This document shows, piece by piece, positions 42,469 to 51,950 of a DNA stretch of 64,000 bases (position 1 is its first letter; the number at the start of each line of letters is the position of its first letter). Source of the DNA: JASLDZ01 sp038226305 (GTDB lineage Bacteria > Pseudomonadota > Alphaproteobacteria > Caulobacterales > Caulobacteraceae); contig JBBRQN010000012.1 in assembly GCA_038226305.1 (NCBI GenBank), positions 23,505 through 87,504 of the forward strand, in the 5' to 3' direction. Under the pieces are notes generated by a model that was not told the origin of the DNA, ran no database searches, and saw only the letters and a program-made list of their open reading frames with translations. Both the position numbers and the translations under genes were made by a program.

Positions 42469-44304
42469 TCAGTCGGCGCGGACGCGCTTCTTGCGGAAGC
42501 TGGGGTTCAGGGTCTGCTTACGCAGGCGGATGGACTTGGGCGTCACCTCAACCAGCTCGTCCTCCTCAATGTAGGCGATGGCCTGTTCGAGGGTCATGCG
42601 CTTGGGCGGGGTGAGGCGCACGGCCTCGTCCTTGCCGCTCGCGCGCACGTTGGTGAGCTGCTTGGCCTTCATGGGGTTCACGTCCATGTCGTCCAGGCGG
42701 GCGTTCTCGCCGATGATCATGCCCTGGTAGGTCTTCTCGCCGGCGCCCACGAACATGGTGCCGCGCTCTTCCAGGTTCCAAAGGGCGTAGGCGGCGGTTT
42801 CGCCGTCGCCGTTGGAGACGAGCACCCCCTTACGCTGCTGGTCGAAGTGGCCCTTGAAGGGCTCATAGTGGCTGAACACGCGGTTGAGCACGCCCGAGCC
42901 GCGGGTGTCGGTGAGGAACTCGCCCTGGTAGCCGATCAGGCTCCGCGAGGGGGCGACGAGCGAGATGCGGGTCTTTCCGGCGCCCGAGGGGCCCATGTCC
43001 TTCAGCTCGGCCTTACGCGCCGAGAGCTTCTCGATGACGATGCCTGAGAACTCGTCGTCCACGTCGATCACCACGTCTTCGATGGGCTCGAGGCGTTCGC
43101 CGGTGACCTCGTCCTTCTTGAACACCACCCGGGGGCGGCTGATGGAGACCTCGAAGCCTTCGCGGCGCATGCCTTCGATCAGCACGCCCAGCTGCAGTTC
43201 GCCGCGGCCGGCCACCTCGAAGGCGTCCTTCTCGGAGGTTTCGGTGACGCGGATGGCCACGTTCGACTCGGCCTCCTTGTGCAGGCGGGCGGCGATCACG
43301 CGGCTCTGAACCTTGTCGCCTTCCTTGCCGGCTAGGGGGCTGTCGTTGACGCTGACCGTCATGGAGATGGTGGGCGGATCGATGGGCTGGGCGGGAAGCG
43401 CGTCTACCACTTCCATGGCGCACAGGGTGTCGGCCACGGTGGCCTTGGAGAGGCCTGCGATGGCGACGATATCGCCGGACTCGGCGCCCTCGTCCACCGG
43501 CTGACGCTTCAGGCCGCGGAACGCCAGCACCTTGGTGATCCGCCCGCGCTCGATCTCCTTGCCGTCGCGCGACAGGGCGTGGATCGGCATGCCGGGCACG
43601 GCCTTGCCCGCGGTAATGCGGCCGGTGAGGAGGCGCCCCAGGAACGGGTCGCTCTCGATCAGGACGCTCAGCATCTGGAAGGGCTCGTCGGTGTTCTTCA
43701 CGACCGCGGGCTCGGGTACGTGGCGCACGATCAGGTCGAACAGGGGGGCCAGGGTGTCGCTGGGCTGGTTCATGTCCAGCGTCGCCCAGCCGGCCTTGCC
43801 CGAGGCGTAGATGTGCGGAAAGTCGAGCTGCTCGTCGGTGGCGCCGATGACCGCGAAGAGGTCGAAGGCCGCGTTCAGCACCTTGTCCGGATCGGCGTGG
43901 GGGCGGTCCACCTTGTTGAGGCAGAGGATCGGCTTCAGGCCCATCTTCAGCGCCTTGCCCAGCACGAACTTGGTCTGGGGCATCACGCCCTCTTCGGCGT
44001 CGACCAAGAGCACGCAGCCGTCCACCATGCCGAGGATGCGCTCCACCTCGCCGCCGAAGTCGGCGTGGCCGGGGGTGTCGATGATGTTGATGCGCGTGTC
44101 GCCCGCCTCGCCATGCCAGAGCACGGACGTGCACTTGGCCAGGATGGTGATGCCGCGTTCCTTCTCCTGATCGTTGGAGTCCATGGCGCGCTCGGTCTGC
44201 GCCTCGTTGGCTCGGAAGACGCCGGACTGCGCCAGGAGCTGGTCCACAAGCGTGGTCTTGCCATGGTCAACGTGGGCGATGATGGCGATGTTGCGTAGCG
44301 ACAT
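42469..44304 (-). CDS. typA: Translational GTPase TypA/BipA
   Basis: Ribosome-associated GTPase linked to stress and cold growth and to 50S assembly. The 611-residue protein starts MSLRNIAIIAHVDHGKTT (G1), with DTPGHADFGGEV (G3), NKVDRPHAD (G4), an EF-Tu-like second domain, the TypA-specific GRGELQLGVLIE and PSRSLIGYQGEFLTDTRG blocks, and the C-terminal YIEEDELVEVTPKSIRLRK. Length fits the family (about 605-615). ATG 44304 is the usual start; the open frame further upstream is not conserved. Confidence 0.97.
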   Translation of the reverse strand: MSLRNIAIIAHVDHGKTTLVDQLLAQSGVFRANEAQTERAMDSNDQEKERGITILAKCTSVLWHGEAGDTRINIIDTPGHADFGGEVERILGMVDGCVLLVDAEEGVMPQTKFVLGKALKMGLKPILCLNKVDRPHADPDKVLNAAFDLFAVIGATDEQLDFPHIYASGKAGWATLDMNQPSDTLAPLFDLIVRHVPEPAVVKNTDEPFQMLSVLIESDPFLGRLLTGRITAGKAVPGMPIHALSRDGKEIERGRITKVLAFRGLKRQPVDEGAESGDIVAIAGLSKATVADTLCAMEVVDALPAQPIDPPTISMTVSVNDSPLAGKEGDKVQSRVIAARLHKEAESNVAIRVTETSEKDAFEVAGRGELQLGVLIEGMRREGFEVSISRPRVVFKKDEVTGERLEPIEDVVIDVDDEFSGIVIEKLSARKAELKDMGPSGAGKTRISLVAPSRSLIGYQGEFLTDTRGSGVLNRVFSHYEPFKGHFDQQRKGVLVSNGDGETAAYALWNLEERGTMFVGAGEKTYQGMIIGENARLDDMDVNPMKAKQLTNVRASGKDEAVRLTPPKRMTLEQAIAYIEEDELVEVTPKSIRLRKQTLNPSFRKKRVRAD

Positions 44305-44499
44305 GGGTGCGTTCTGGCTCGGTTCGGGCGTGCGTGCGGGGAGGCCGCGGCGCGTGGTGACGCGCAGGCCGGGGCGCCTGAGGGTTCGGGTGCGGCGTCC
44401 CTCTAGGCGATTTGCAGCCAACGCGCCAGCCTTCGCAGGTGCGGCGCCTGCGGCGGCGCGTCCGATGGCGACGGGGGAGGCTCATGTTACAACACTGAA

Positions 44500-45600
44500 A
44501 TGATTCAACGCTCCAACAGTTTCGATCTCCTGAGACTGGCCGCCGCCGTTCTCGTTGTGGGCGGACATGCCTGTGTGCTGGCCGGGACTCCCCTTTCGGA
44601 CCCGCTGGCCCGTTGGACCGGGGTGGGCGGACTGGGCGCGGTGGGTGTGTCGATCTTCTTCGTGCTGTCCGGGTTTCTGGTGACGGCGAGCTTTACGCGA
44701 CGTCCGAACGTGGCGGCATTCGCTACGGCTCGCGCCTTGCGTATCCTCCCGGCGCTGGTGGCCGTGGTGGTGCTGACCGCGCTGGCGATCGGGCCGGCGC
44801 TCACCACCAAGCCGCTGCCCGCCTACGCCGCATCGGCTGGAACGTGGCTGTATATGGTGCGCAACGTGCTGATCCTGCCGGTCGACTATCACCTGCCCGG
44901 GCTGTTCGAGACGAACCCCTACGCCTTTGTGGTCAACGGCTCGCTGTGGACGCTTCGGCTGGAGGTGGCGTTCTACCTGCTGGTCGCCGCCCTGGGTTGG
45001 CGCGGCTGGCTGACGCGCGGTGTGTTGACGGTGCTGTTCTCCGCCTTCGCCGTCGGGCTGCTGGCGGTCGTGGCCATGCACTCCCCTTCGGTGCAGGCGG
45101 TGCAGTTCCTGCGCTGCGGGGCGCTGTTCCTCGGTGGCGCGGCGGCCTGGACGTGGCGCGGAGATGAAGGCTGGGCGGACGCTCGGACGCGGCTCACCGC
45201 CCTCGGCATCCTTGTGGTGATGCTGGCGCTCGCGACGTCACGCGCCTGGGGCGACGCCGCTGTGACGATCCTTCTGCCGCTGCCGATCCTGGCACTGGGT
45301 TCGATGCGCCTGTGGGGAGCTCGAAGCCTGGCGAAGGTGGGCGACCTCTCCTACGGCGTCTACCTATGGGCGTTTCCCGTGACGCAGGGCCTCGTGCAGG
45401 TTCAGTCCAAGGCGCTCCCCTCGGCCCCGATACTCACCGTCGAGGTGTTGCTGATCGTGCTGCCTCTGGCGTGGCTTTCCTGGCGGCTGCTGGAGCGGCC
45501 TTGTCTTGCGCTGAAACCAGCCACCCAGCGATGGCTCGCCCGTTTCGATCGGCCCATCGATGAGCCCGACGTCGAAGGAAGCCAGATCAGGGCTTGGTGA
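44500..45600 (+). CDS. Acyltransferase 3 family membrane protein
   Basis: A 366-residue integral-membrane O-acyltransferase with about ten hydrophobic segments. Typical features are the start NSFDLLRLAAAVLVVGGH with the conserved His, the FFVLSGFLV motif, RPNVAAFATARALRILPALV, NGSLWTLRLEV, and LGDLSYGVYLW-like VGDLSYGVYLWAFPVTQ. Family members acylate surface polysaccharides or lipids; target unknown. The 14-base 3' end overlaps the convergent cysQ stop region. Confidence 0.9.
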   Translation: MIQRSNSFDLLRLAAAVLVVGGHACVLAGTPLSDPLARWTGVGGLGAVGVSIFFVLSGFLVTASFTRRPNVAAFATARALRILPALVAVVVLTALAIGPALTTKPLPAYAASAGTWLYMVRNVLILPVDYHLPGLFETNPYAFVVNGSLWTLRLEVAFYLLVAALGWRGWLTRGVLTVLFSAFAVGLLAVVAMHSPSVQAVQFLRCGALFLGGAAAWTWRGDEGWADARTRLTALGILVVMLALATSRAWGDAAVTILLPLPILALGSMRLWGARSLAKVGDLSYGVYLWAFPVTQGLVQVQSKALPSAPILTVEVLLIVLPLAWLSWRLLERPCLALKPATQRWLARFDRPIDEPDVEGSQIRAW

Positions 45601-46420
45601 ACGGCCCGATCACCGGCGCGTCATACCCCCCCGTCGCCACGAACGCCCCGTTCAGATACCCCGGCTTCCTGTAGCGGAACGTCTCCCCGTCCGGCCCCAC
45701 GGTTCGCCCCCCCGCGGCGGCGAGCACGGCCTGGCCGGCGCAGGTGTCCCACTCCATCGTGGGGCCGGTGCGGGGGTAGAGGTCGGCCTCGCCTGCGGCC
45801 ACGAGGCAGAACTTCAGGGAGGAGCCCGAGGCGATGCGGTCTCCCATCGGCACCTGCTCCAGATAGGCCTCGATTCCGGGATCGCGGTGGCTGCGGGAGG
45901 CCAGCACGGTGAGCCGATCGCCGGGGGGGCGCACCCGCATCGGCTTGCGGCCACCTACCCTGGCCCCCGGCGCGACCCGCGAGCGCCACGCGAGGCCCGC
46001 GGTCACGTCGCCCACGAACAGGTCTGCGCGGGCGGGGGCGTAGATGATGCCGAGGGTGGGCTCCTCCCCCTCGATCAGGCCGATGTTGACGGTGAAGTCG
46101 GTGCCCTTGCGAACGAACTCGCGCGTGCCGTCGAGGGGATCGACGAGGTAGAACCGCTGGCCCACCTGCGGGGTGCGCCCGGCGGCGGCCTCCTCCTCGG
46201 CCACGACAGGCGTGGTGGGATCCAGGCGGGCGAGGGCGGCCAGGATAATCGCCTCGGCCTCGTGATCGGCGGCCGTCACCGGCGAATCGTCCGACTTGGT
46301 GAGCACGGTGAACCCCGCATAGAAGTGGCGCTGGATCGCGGCCCCCGCCTGCAGGGCCGCTTCGATCAGCCCCTCGCGCAGGGTCGCCCGTGCGTCCGCG
46401 CCGTGTTCCCGTGCGTTCAT
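45587..46420 (-). CDS. cysQ: 3'(2'),5'-bisphosphate nucleotidase
   Basis: Hydrolyses 3'-phosphoadenosine 5'-phosphate (PAP) made during sulfate assimilation. The 277-residue IMPase-fold enzyme has the metal residues in VVAEEEAA and YLVDPLDGTREFV, the TKSDDSPVTAADHEAE start motif, SGSSLKFCLVAAGEADLYPR and the WDTCAGQAVLAAAGG site typical of CysQ. An inositol-phosphatase role is less likely given the CysQ-type C-terminal block. Overlaps the acyltransferase 3' end by 14 bp. Confidence 0.92.
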   Translation of the reverse strand: MNAREHGADARATLREGLIEAALQAGAAIQRHFYAGFTVLTKSDDSPVTAADHEAEAIILAALARLDPTTPVVAEEEAAAGRTPQVGQRFYLVDPLDGTREFVRKGTDFTVNIGLIEGEEPTLGIIYAPARADLFVGDVTAGLAWRSRVAPGARVGGRKPMRVRPPGDRLTVLASRSHRDPGIEAYLEQVPMGDRIASGSSLKFCLVAAGEADLYPRTGPTMEWDTCAGQAVLAAAGGRTVGPDGETFRYRKPGYLNGAFVATGGYDAPVIGPFTKP

Positions 46421-46547
46421 GATGCAGGGCGGTAGTCGCAGCCCTGCCTGCGGGCAAGCACCGCTTGTGGGGCGAAGCGGCGGGGCCTAGGTTCCGCGAC
46501 CCTCGCGAGGCGGGTTCGGGCCCGGTGTTTGAGGACGGCGGAGACAC

Positions 46548-47507
46548 ATGGCGGCCAACGCTCGACACTACCTGGATTTCGAGCGTCCCATCGCCGACCT
46601 CGATGCCAAGATCGAGGAACTCTCCAAGATGTCGGAGGGCGCCGGCGGGTTCGAGAGCGAACTCACCTCGCTGCGCGCCCGCGTCGAAAAGCTGACCCGC
46701 GAGGCCTATGCGGGCCTCGACCCGTGGAAGAAGCAGCAGGTCGCCCGCCACCCAGAGCGGCCGCACTTCTCCGACTACGTGGCGGCGCTGGTCACCGACT
46801 TCACCGAGCTGAAGGGCGACCGGCAGTTCGGCGACGACCAGGCGATCATCGGCGGCATCGGCAAGATGAACGGCCGCGCCGTGATGGTGATGGGCCACGA
46901 GAAGGGGTCGGACACCGCGTCGCGCCTCAAGCACAACTTCGGCATGGCGCGGCCTGAAGGCTACCGAAAGGCCGTGCGCCTGATGGACATGGCCGACCGT
47001 TTCGCCATGCCCGTGGTCACCTTCGTGGACACCGCGGGCGCCTTCCCCGGCAAGGAGGGCGAGGAGCGCGGCCAGGGCGAGGCCATCGCCCGCTCCACCG
47101 AGCGCGGGCTGATTCTCGGCGTGCCGATGGTGGCGGTGATCGTCGGCGAGGGCGGCTCGGGCGGGGCGCTGGCTCTGGCGGCGGCCAACACGGTGCTCAT
47201 GCTGGAGCACTCCACCTACAGCGTGATCTCGCCGGAGGGCGGATCCACCATCCTGTTCCGCGACCACAGCCACGCCCCGCGCATGGCCGCCTCCATGAAG
47301 ATCACGGCGCAGGACCTGATCGGCTGCGGCATCATCGACGGCATCATCAAGGAGCCGCCGGGGGGCGCCCACTCCGACCGCGACGGGACCATCGCGGCGG
47401 TGGGCGAGGCGGTGGAGACGGCGCTGGTCAAGCTCGACGGCCTATCCCCGGAGCAACTGCTCAAGCAGCGCGCCGACCGCTTCTACGCCATCGGCAGGAA
47501 GCGCTAG
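46548..47507 (+). CDS. accA: Acetyl-CoA carboxylase carboxyltransferase subunit alpha
   Basis: With AccD it transfers carboxyl from biotin to acetyl-CoA, giving malonyl-CoA for fatty acid synthesis. The 319-residue protein has RHPERPHFSDYV, FGMARPEGYRKAVRLMDMADRF, the FVDTAGAFPGKEGEERGQGEAIA motif and the IVGEGGSGGALALA oxyanion glycine loop, ending RADRFYAIGRKR. The N-terminal helix pair (residues 15-65) is typical. A promoter should lie in the 127-bp gap before it. Stop codon interlocks with the convergent threonine aldolase stop. Confidence 0.97.
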   Translation: MAANARHYLDFERPIADLDAKIEELSKMSEGAGGFESELTSLRARVEKLTREAYAGLDPWKKQQVARHPERPHFSDYVAALVTDFTELKGDRQFGDDQAIIGGIGKMNGRAVMVMGHEKGSDTASRLKHNFGMARPEGYRKAVRLMDMADRFAMPVVTFVDTAGAFPGKEGEERGQGEAIARSTERGLILGVPMVAVIVGEGGSGGALALAAANTVLMLEHSTYSVISPEGGSTILFRDHSHAPRMAASMKITAQDLIGCGIIDGIIKEPPGGAHSDRDGTIAAVGEAVETALVKLDGLSPEQLLKQRADRFYAIGRKR

Positions 47508-48511
47508 GCCAGCCCCTTCAGTGTCTCCACTAGCTCCTCCACCGCGGCGTCGGTGGTGGCCCAGGAGCACATGAAGCGCACCGATCCGTCGATGAAGCGG
47601 TAGGCGAAGAAGCCGCCTTCCACGAGGCGCAGGCGGGTGGGCTCGTCCATTTCCACGAACACGGCGTTGGCCTCCACCGGGTGGGTGACGGGGAAGGGCA
47701 TGGCGTCCCGCAGTTTGCGCGCCATGGCGTTGGCGTGGGCGGCGCGGGCGATGAACGCCCCCGTCTCGATCATGCCGATGAAGGGGGCCGCGTAGAACCG
47801 GCCCTTGGACGGAAGCTGCCCGCCCTGCTTGAGCCGAGCGTCGAACCGGCGCGAGAGGGCGGGGTCGAACAGGCACACCGCTTCGGTGGGGGGCATCCCG
47901 GCCTTGGTGCCGCCGACCACCAGGATGTCCACGCCCGACTTCGCGATGGCCTTCAGGTCGAAGCCGGAGGCCGCGGCGTTGGCGAGGCGCGCTCCGTCCA
48001 GATGCACGCCGAGGTCCTTGGCCTTGGCCGCTTTCGCGAGCGAGGCGATCTGGGCCGTTTCGTACACGCCCCCGTATTCGGTGGCGTTGGTCAGGCTGAG
48101 GGCGGCGGCGGACTGGTGATAGCTGACGTCCGGCTCGGCGAGGGCCGCGTCCAGAGCGCCAGGGTCGATCTTTCCGTGGGCGCCCGGCAGGCCGATGAGC
48201 CCCAGGCCGTGGCCGAAGAAGCCGGGGGCGCCGGTCTCGTCGGTGCAGATGTGGGCGTGCTCGTGGGCGATCACTGACTCGAACGGGCGGCAGAGGGCGG
48301 CGCAGGCCACGGCGTTGGCGCCCGTGCCGGAGGGGACGAAGCGCACGTCGCAGTCGGCGTCGAGCATGCCGCGCACCGCGTCGGCAGCCCGATGGGTGAC
48401 GTGATCGGTCCCATAGCCGGAGGCGAAGCCGGCGTTCGCCTCGATCAGGGCGTCCATCGCCTCCGGGCAAGCGCCGGCGGTGTTGTCGGAGGCGAAGTCG
48501 TATCGGGCCAT
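47504..48511 (-). CDS. Low-specificity L-threonine aldolase
   Basis: PLP enzyme of fold type I that splits threonine to glycine and acetaldehyde. The 335-residue protein starts ARYDFASDNTAGACPEAM, and has the HLDGARLANAA aspartate/PLP segment and the Schiff-base Lys in VVGGTKAGM (about residue 200), then FYAAPFIGMIE and the SVRFMCSWATT C-terminal block. It starts at ATG 48511 and shares that base with the upstream SDR stop (TGATG), so the two are coupled. Broader beta-eliminating lyase activity remains possible. Confidence 0.92.
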   Translation of the reverse strand: MARYDFASDNTAGACPEAMDALIEANAGFASGYGTDHVTHRAADAVRGMLDADCDVRFVPSGTGANAVACAALCRPFESVIAHEHAHICTDETGAPGFFGHGLGLIGLPGAHGKIDPGALDAALAEPDVSYHQSAAALSLTNATEYGGVYETAQIASLAKAAKAKDLGVHLDGARLANAAASGFDLKAIAKSGVDILVVGGTKAGMPPTEAVCLFDPALSRRFDARLKQGGQLPSKGRFYAAPFIGMIETGAFIARAAHANAMARKLRDAMPFPVTHPVEANAVFVEMDEPTRLRLVEGGFFAYRFIDGSVRFMCSWATTDAAVEELVETLKGLA

Positions 48512-49425
48512 CAAACCGGATCGTACGGATACACGGTGGGTGTCGCGCCGAGGTCGGTGAAGGCCGCGCGCATGCCGGCGAAGCCTTGGCTGATCAGCGT
48601 GTCCGGCGTCCAGCCTTCGCTGCGCACCACCGAGCGGATCGGCCTCGGCTGGCTGTAGAGCGAGACCTCGTTGCCGCGCACGCTGAACACCTGGCCGTTG
48701 GTGTCGCTGCTCGGCGCGGCGAGCGCCACCGCGAGGGGCGCGACCTGATCGGCGCGCATGCCGTTGCGGATGCGCTCCACGCGCTGGGCGCCCGCTTCGT
48801 CCTTCACGGGGATGCTGGCGATCATGCGGGTCCAGGCGAAGGGGGCGATGCAGTTGGAGCGCACGCTCTTGGCCGCGCCCTCCATCGCCACCACGCGAGA
48901 CAGCCCCACCACGCCCAGTTTGGCCGCGGCGTAGTTCGACTGGCCGATGTTGCCGATCAGCCCGGAGGTGGAGGTGAAGTGGACGTAGGCGCCCTCCCCC
49001 TGCTTTCGGAACATCTCGATGGTGGCGCGGGTGATGTTGTAGGCGCCGGTGAGGTGGACGTTGATCACCGCCTCCCAGTCCTCGTCGGCCATCTTGTGGA
49101 ACATGCCGTCGCGCAGGATGCCGGCGGGATTGATCACCGCGTGCAGGGCGCCGAACACGTCCTTCGCCTGCTCGATCATCGCCTTCACGCCGGGCATGGA
49201 GGTGACGCTGTCGGAGTTGCCGACGGCCTCGCCGCCCGCCGCCTTGATCTCCTCGGCCACGTCGTGGGCCGGGCCCGCGGAGCCGGAGTCGTCGCCCTTC
49301 AGCGATCCGCCGAGATCGTTGACCACCACCTTGGCGCCCTCGCGAGCGGCCAGGAGGGCGCACGCCTTGCCGATGCCGCCCGCCCCGCCCGTGACCAGCA
49401 CCACCTTGCCGTCGAGAACGCCCAT
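48511..49425 (-). CDS. Short-chain dehydrogenase, 3-hydroxyacyl-CoA dehydrogenase (MFE-2) like
   Basis: A 304-residue classical SDR of the group close to the dehydrogenase of peroxisomal multifunctional enzyme 2. Seen: VTGGAGGIGKA cofactor loop, NDLGGSLKGDDSGSAGPAHDVAEEI, INPAGILRDGMFHKMADEDWE, STSGLIGNIGQSNYAAAKLG with the Ser-Tyr-Lys triad, and a C-terminal extension. In the usual NNAG motif the second Asn is Pro (NPAG). GGAGG lies nine bases before ATG 49425. It heads a two-gene operon with threonine aldolase, whose start overlaps its stop. Confidence 0.9.
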   Translation of the reverse strand: MGVLDGKVVLVTGGAGGIGKACALLAAREGAKVVVNDLGGSLKGDDSGSAGPAHDVAEEIKAAGGEAVGNSDSVTSMPGVKAMIEQAKDVFGALHAVINPAGILRDGMFHKMADEDWEAVINVHLTGAYNITRATIEMFRKQGEGAYVHFTSTSGLIGNIGQSNYAAAKLGVVGLSRVVAMEGAAKSVRSNCIAPFAWTRMIASIPVKDEAGAQRVERIRNGMRADQVAPLAVALAAPSSDTNGQVFSVRGNEVSLYSQPRPIRSVVRSEGWTPDTLISQGFAGMRAAFTDLGATPTVYPYDPV

Positions 49426-49442
49426 GCGCTTTTCCTCCACCT

Positions 49443-49568
49443 GATCCGCTCATTCCCGCGCACGCGGGAATCCAGGCTGTTCGACAGCCCGGCTTCTGAA
49501 GCGATCCATGTCAGCACCGTTGAGCTCGCTCAAGTCTGGATCCCCGCGTGCGCGGGGATGAGCGGATC
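49443..49568. repeat. Paired inverted repeat element (REPIN-like)
   Basis: Two 33-bp arms, 49443-49475 and 49536-49568, are inverted complements of each other with two mismatches, and each contains its own palindrome (CCCGCGCACGCGGG, CCCCGCGTGCGCGGGG). They flank about 60 bp of unrelated sequence. The right arm ends at the first base of the MFS stop codon. The overall plan is that of REPIN elements. Confidence 0.8.
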
Positions 49569-50839
49569 TAGGTGGAGCTGGCGGAGCCGGGAACGGGATC
49601 GGTGAGCCGGTCGGCCTTCCTCAGTTGCGGGAACAATTTCGCCCACAGCCCGACCACCACCAGCGAGCCGAAGCCGCCGAAGAGGGCCGCCCCCACCGGG
49701 CCGAGCACCCGCGCCACGAGCCCCGTCTCGAACTCTCCCAGTTCGTTGGAGGCACCGATGAACACGCCCGATACAGCCGAGACGCGGCCCCTCATGGCGT
49801 CGGGCGTCACGATCTGCACCAGCGTCTGGCGGACGTAGACGCTGATCATGTCCGCCCCGCCCAGCACCGCCAGGGCGAAGACCGACAGCCACAGGTTCTT
49901 CGATATGGCGAACAGCAGCGTAGCCAATGCGAACACGGCCACCCCGCCGAACATCCACAGCCCCGCCTTGCGCTGCAGCGGCCTGCGGCTCAGGGCGAAG
50001 GCGACCAGCGCCGCCCCGATGGCCGGCCCCGCGCGCAGGATGCCGAAGCCGCCCTGCCCCACATGCAGCACATCCCTCGCGAATACGGGCAGGAGCGCGG
50101 TGGCCCCGCCTAGCAGCACGGCGAAGAGATCCAGGCTGATGGCGCCCAGGACGATCTTGTTGTCGCGGACGTAGGCCAGCCCCTCGCGGATCAGGGCGAT
50201 GCGCGAGCGGGGGTCGGCCACGGGCGTCGTGTTCACCCGGATGAAAAGGAGCGCGACGATCGCCCCGGCATAGAGCGTGATGATGCCCAGATAGGCCGCG
50301 AAGGGGGAGATCACGAGGAGCAAGCCACCGATCAGCGGCCCCACCACCGACCCGCCCTGCCAGGCCAGCGAACTCCAGGCTACGGCTTTGGGCAGCTCGT
50401 CCCGGGTCACCAGCATCGGCCCCATTGCGCCTGATGCCGGGGAGAAGAAGGCCCGCGCCGCGCCGAACACGCCCGCGATGCAGAACAGGGGCACGAGTGA
50501 CGGCTGCGGGTGCAGCGACAGCACCGCCAGCCCGGCGGCGCAGGCGATCTCCACCCCGATGCAGATGATCAGGATAAGGCGGCGCTGATATCGATCCGCC
50601 GTCTCGCCCGCGATCAGGGTCAGGGCGAACAGCGGCAGGAACTGCACCAGCCCCACCATGCCCACCAGGAACGCGCTATGCGGCACGTCGTGGGTGAGGC
50701 GCGCCACCGCGTAGACCTGCCAGCCGATGGCCACGCTCTCAATCTGCACCCCCAGCGTGCCGAGGAGGCGGTTGGTCCAAAACAGGGCGAAGGCCGGGCG
50801 CTTGAAGACGCTGGCGGGGGGAGGGTCGCGGTCTGTCAT
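49568..50839 (-). CDS. MFS transporter (EntS/MFS_3 type)
   Basis: A 423-residue transporter with about 12 hydrophobic helices. MFS_3 traits are visible: FALFWTNRLLGTLGVQIESVAIGWQVY in helix 1, ALTLIAGETADRYQRRLIL with the GxxADR loop between helices 2 and 3, and VTPDAMRGRVSAV between helices 10 and 11. Relatives export siderophores or drugs, or have unknown substrates. The stop codon abuts a paired inverted repeat. Divergent from the nitrilase gene, with a 131-bp gap. Confidence 0.9.
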   Translation of the reverse strand: MTDRDPPPASVFKRPAFALFWTNRLLGTLGVQIESVAIGWQVYAVARLTHDVPHSAFLVGMVGLVQFLPLFALTLIAGETADRYQRRLILIICIGVEIACAAGLAVLSLHPQPSLVPLFCIAGVFGAARAFFSPASGAMGPMLVTRDELPKAVAWSSLAWQGGSVVGPLIGGLLLVISPFAAYLGIITLYAGAIVALLFIRVNTTPVADPRSRIALIREGLAYVRDNKIVLGAISLDLFAVLLGGATALLPVFARDVLHVGQGGFGILRAGPAIGAALVAFALSRRPLQRKAGLWMFGGVAVFALATLLFAISKNLWLSVFALAVLGGADMISVYVRQTLVQIVTPDAMRGRVSAVSGVFIGASNELGEFETGLVARVLGPVGAALFGGFGSLVVVGLWAKLFPQLRKADRLTDPVPGSASST

Positions 50840-50970
50840 GCCTGCGGCGCACATGCCCGGCATGGGTCGCGGGCGCAACCGCGGCGTCGCCGCAACGGGG
50901 TGGAAGTCATCAGGCGCCGCTTCCCCGCTCAGCCGTGTAGCGTGGGGCTCGACCCATCCGCGGAGCCCTC

Positions 50971-51897
50971 ATGCCCACCCACACCGTCGCCGTCGTCCAG
51001 GCGGGCACGAGCCTCTTCGACACGCCCCGCACCTTGGAGCGCATGCGCGCCCACTGCGACGCCGCACGGGAGACCGGGGCCGGGCTCGTGGTGTTCCCCG
51101 AGGCCTATATCGGCGGCTATCCCAAGGGGCTCGACTTCGGCACGCGGCTGGGGAGCCGCACGCTCGAGGGCCGCGGCGACTTCCTGCGCTACTACAACTC
51201 CGCGATCGACGTGCCCGGCCCGGAGGTCACGGCCATCGGCGAGTTCGCCGCCCAGATGAAGAGCTGGCTGGTGGTCGGCGTGATCGAGCGCGGGGGCTCC
51301 ACCCTCTACTGCACCGCCCTGTTCTTTCCGCCTGCGGGCGAGCTCGTGGCCAAGCACAGGAAGCTCATGCCCACGGCGATGGAGCGGATCGTGTGGGGCC
51401 AGGGCGACGGCTCCACCATGCCGGTGATCGATACCCCGGTGGGCCGGGTGGGGGCGGCCATCTGCTGGGAGAATTACATGCCCGCCTATCGCCAGACGCT
51501 CTACGCCAAGGGCATCAGCGTGTGGTGCGCGCCCACGGTTGACGACCGCGACGTGTGGCAGTCGTCCATGCGCCACATCGCCGTGGAGGGGCGCAGCTTC
51601 GTGCTCTGCGCCTGCCAGTATCTGACCCGCGCCGACGCCCCGGCCGACTACCCCTGCGTGGAGGGCGACGACCCGGCCACGGTGCTGATCCGCGGCGGCA
51701 GCGTCATCGTCGGCCCCCTGGGCGACGTGCTCGCCGGGCCGGTCTACGGGAGGGAGGCGGTGCTGAGCGCGCAGATCGACCCGCAGGACGTGATCCGCGC
51801 CCGCTTCGACTTCGACGCCGCCGGCCACTACGCCCGCCCCGACGTGTTCAAGCTGACGGTGGACGAACAGGTCCGCTCCGCGGCCCACCTCGACTGA
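50971..51897 (+). CDS. Nitrilase / carbon-nitrogen hydrolase
   Basis: A 308-residue nitrilase-superfamily enzyme with the catalytic triad Glu44 (FPEAYIGGYPKG), Lys131 (HRKLMPT) and Cys165 (AICWENYMP). The ICWENYMP and FPEAYIGGYP motifs and the HRKLMPTAMERIVWGQGDGS loop are typical of true nitrilases (branch 1), which turn nitriles into carboxylates, rather than of amidases. No signal peptide. Substrate (for example arylacetonitrile) is not determined by the sequence. A separate three-gene operon starts 53 bp downstream. Confidence 0.93.
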   Translation: MPTHTVAVVQAGTSLFDTPRTLERMRAHCDAARETGAGLVVFPEAYIGGYPKGLDFGTRLGSRTLEGRGDFLRYYNSAIDVPGPEVTAIGEFAAQMKSWLVVGVIERGGSTLYCTALFFPPAGELVAKHRKLMPTAMERIVWGQGDGSTMPVIDTPVGRVGAAICWENYMPAYRQTLYAKGISVWCAPTVDDRDVWQSSMRHIAVEGRSFVLCACQYLTRADAPADYPCVEGDDPATVLIRGGSVIVGPLGDVLAGPVYGREAVLSAQIDPQDVIRARFDFDAAGHYARPDVFKLTVDEQVRSAAHLD

Positions 51898-51950
51898 AGC
51901 TCGTCGACTGCGCCCTTTCGCCCGGGCCCGGCCGCGCCTAGATCGCAGTC

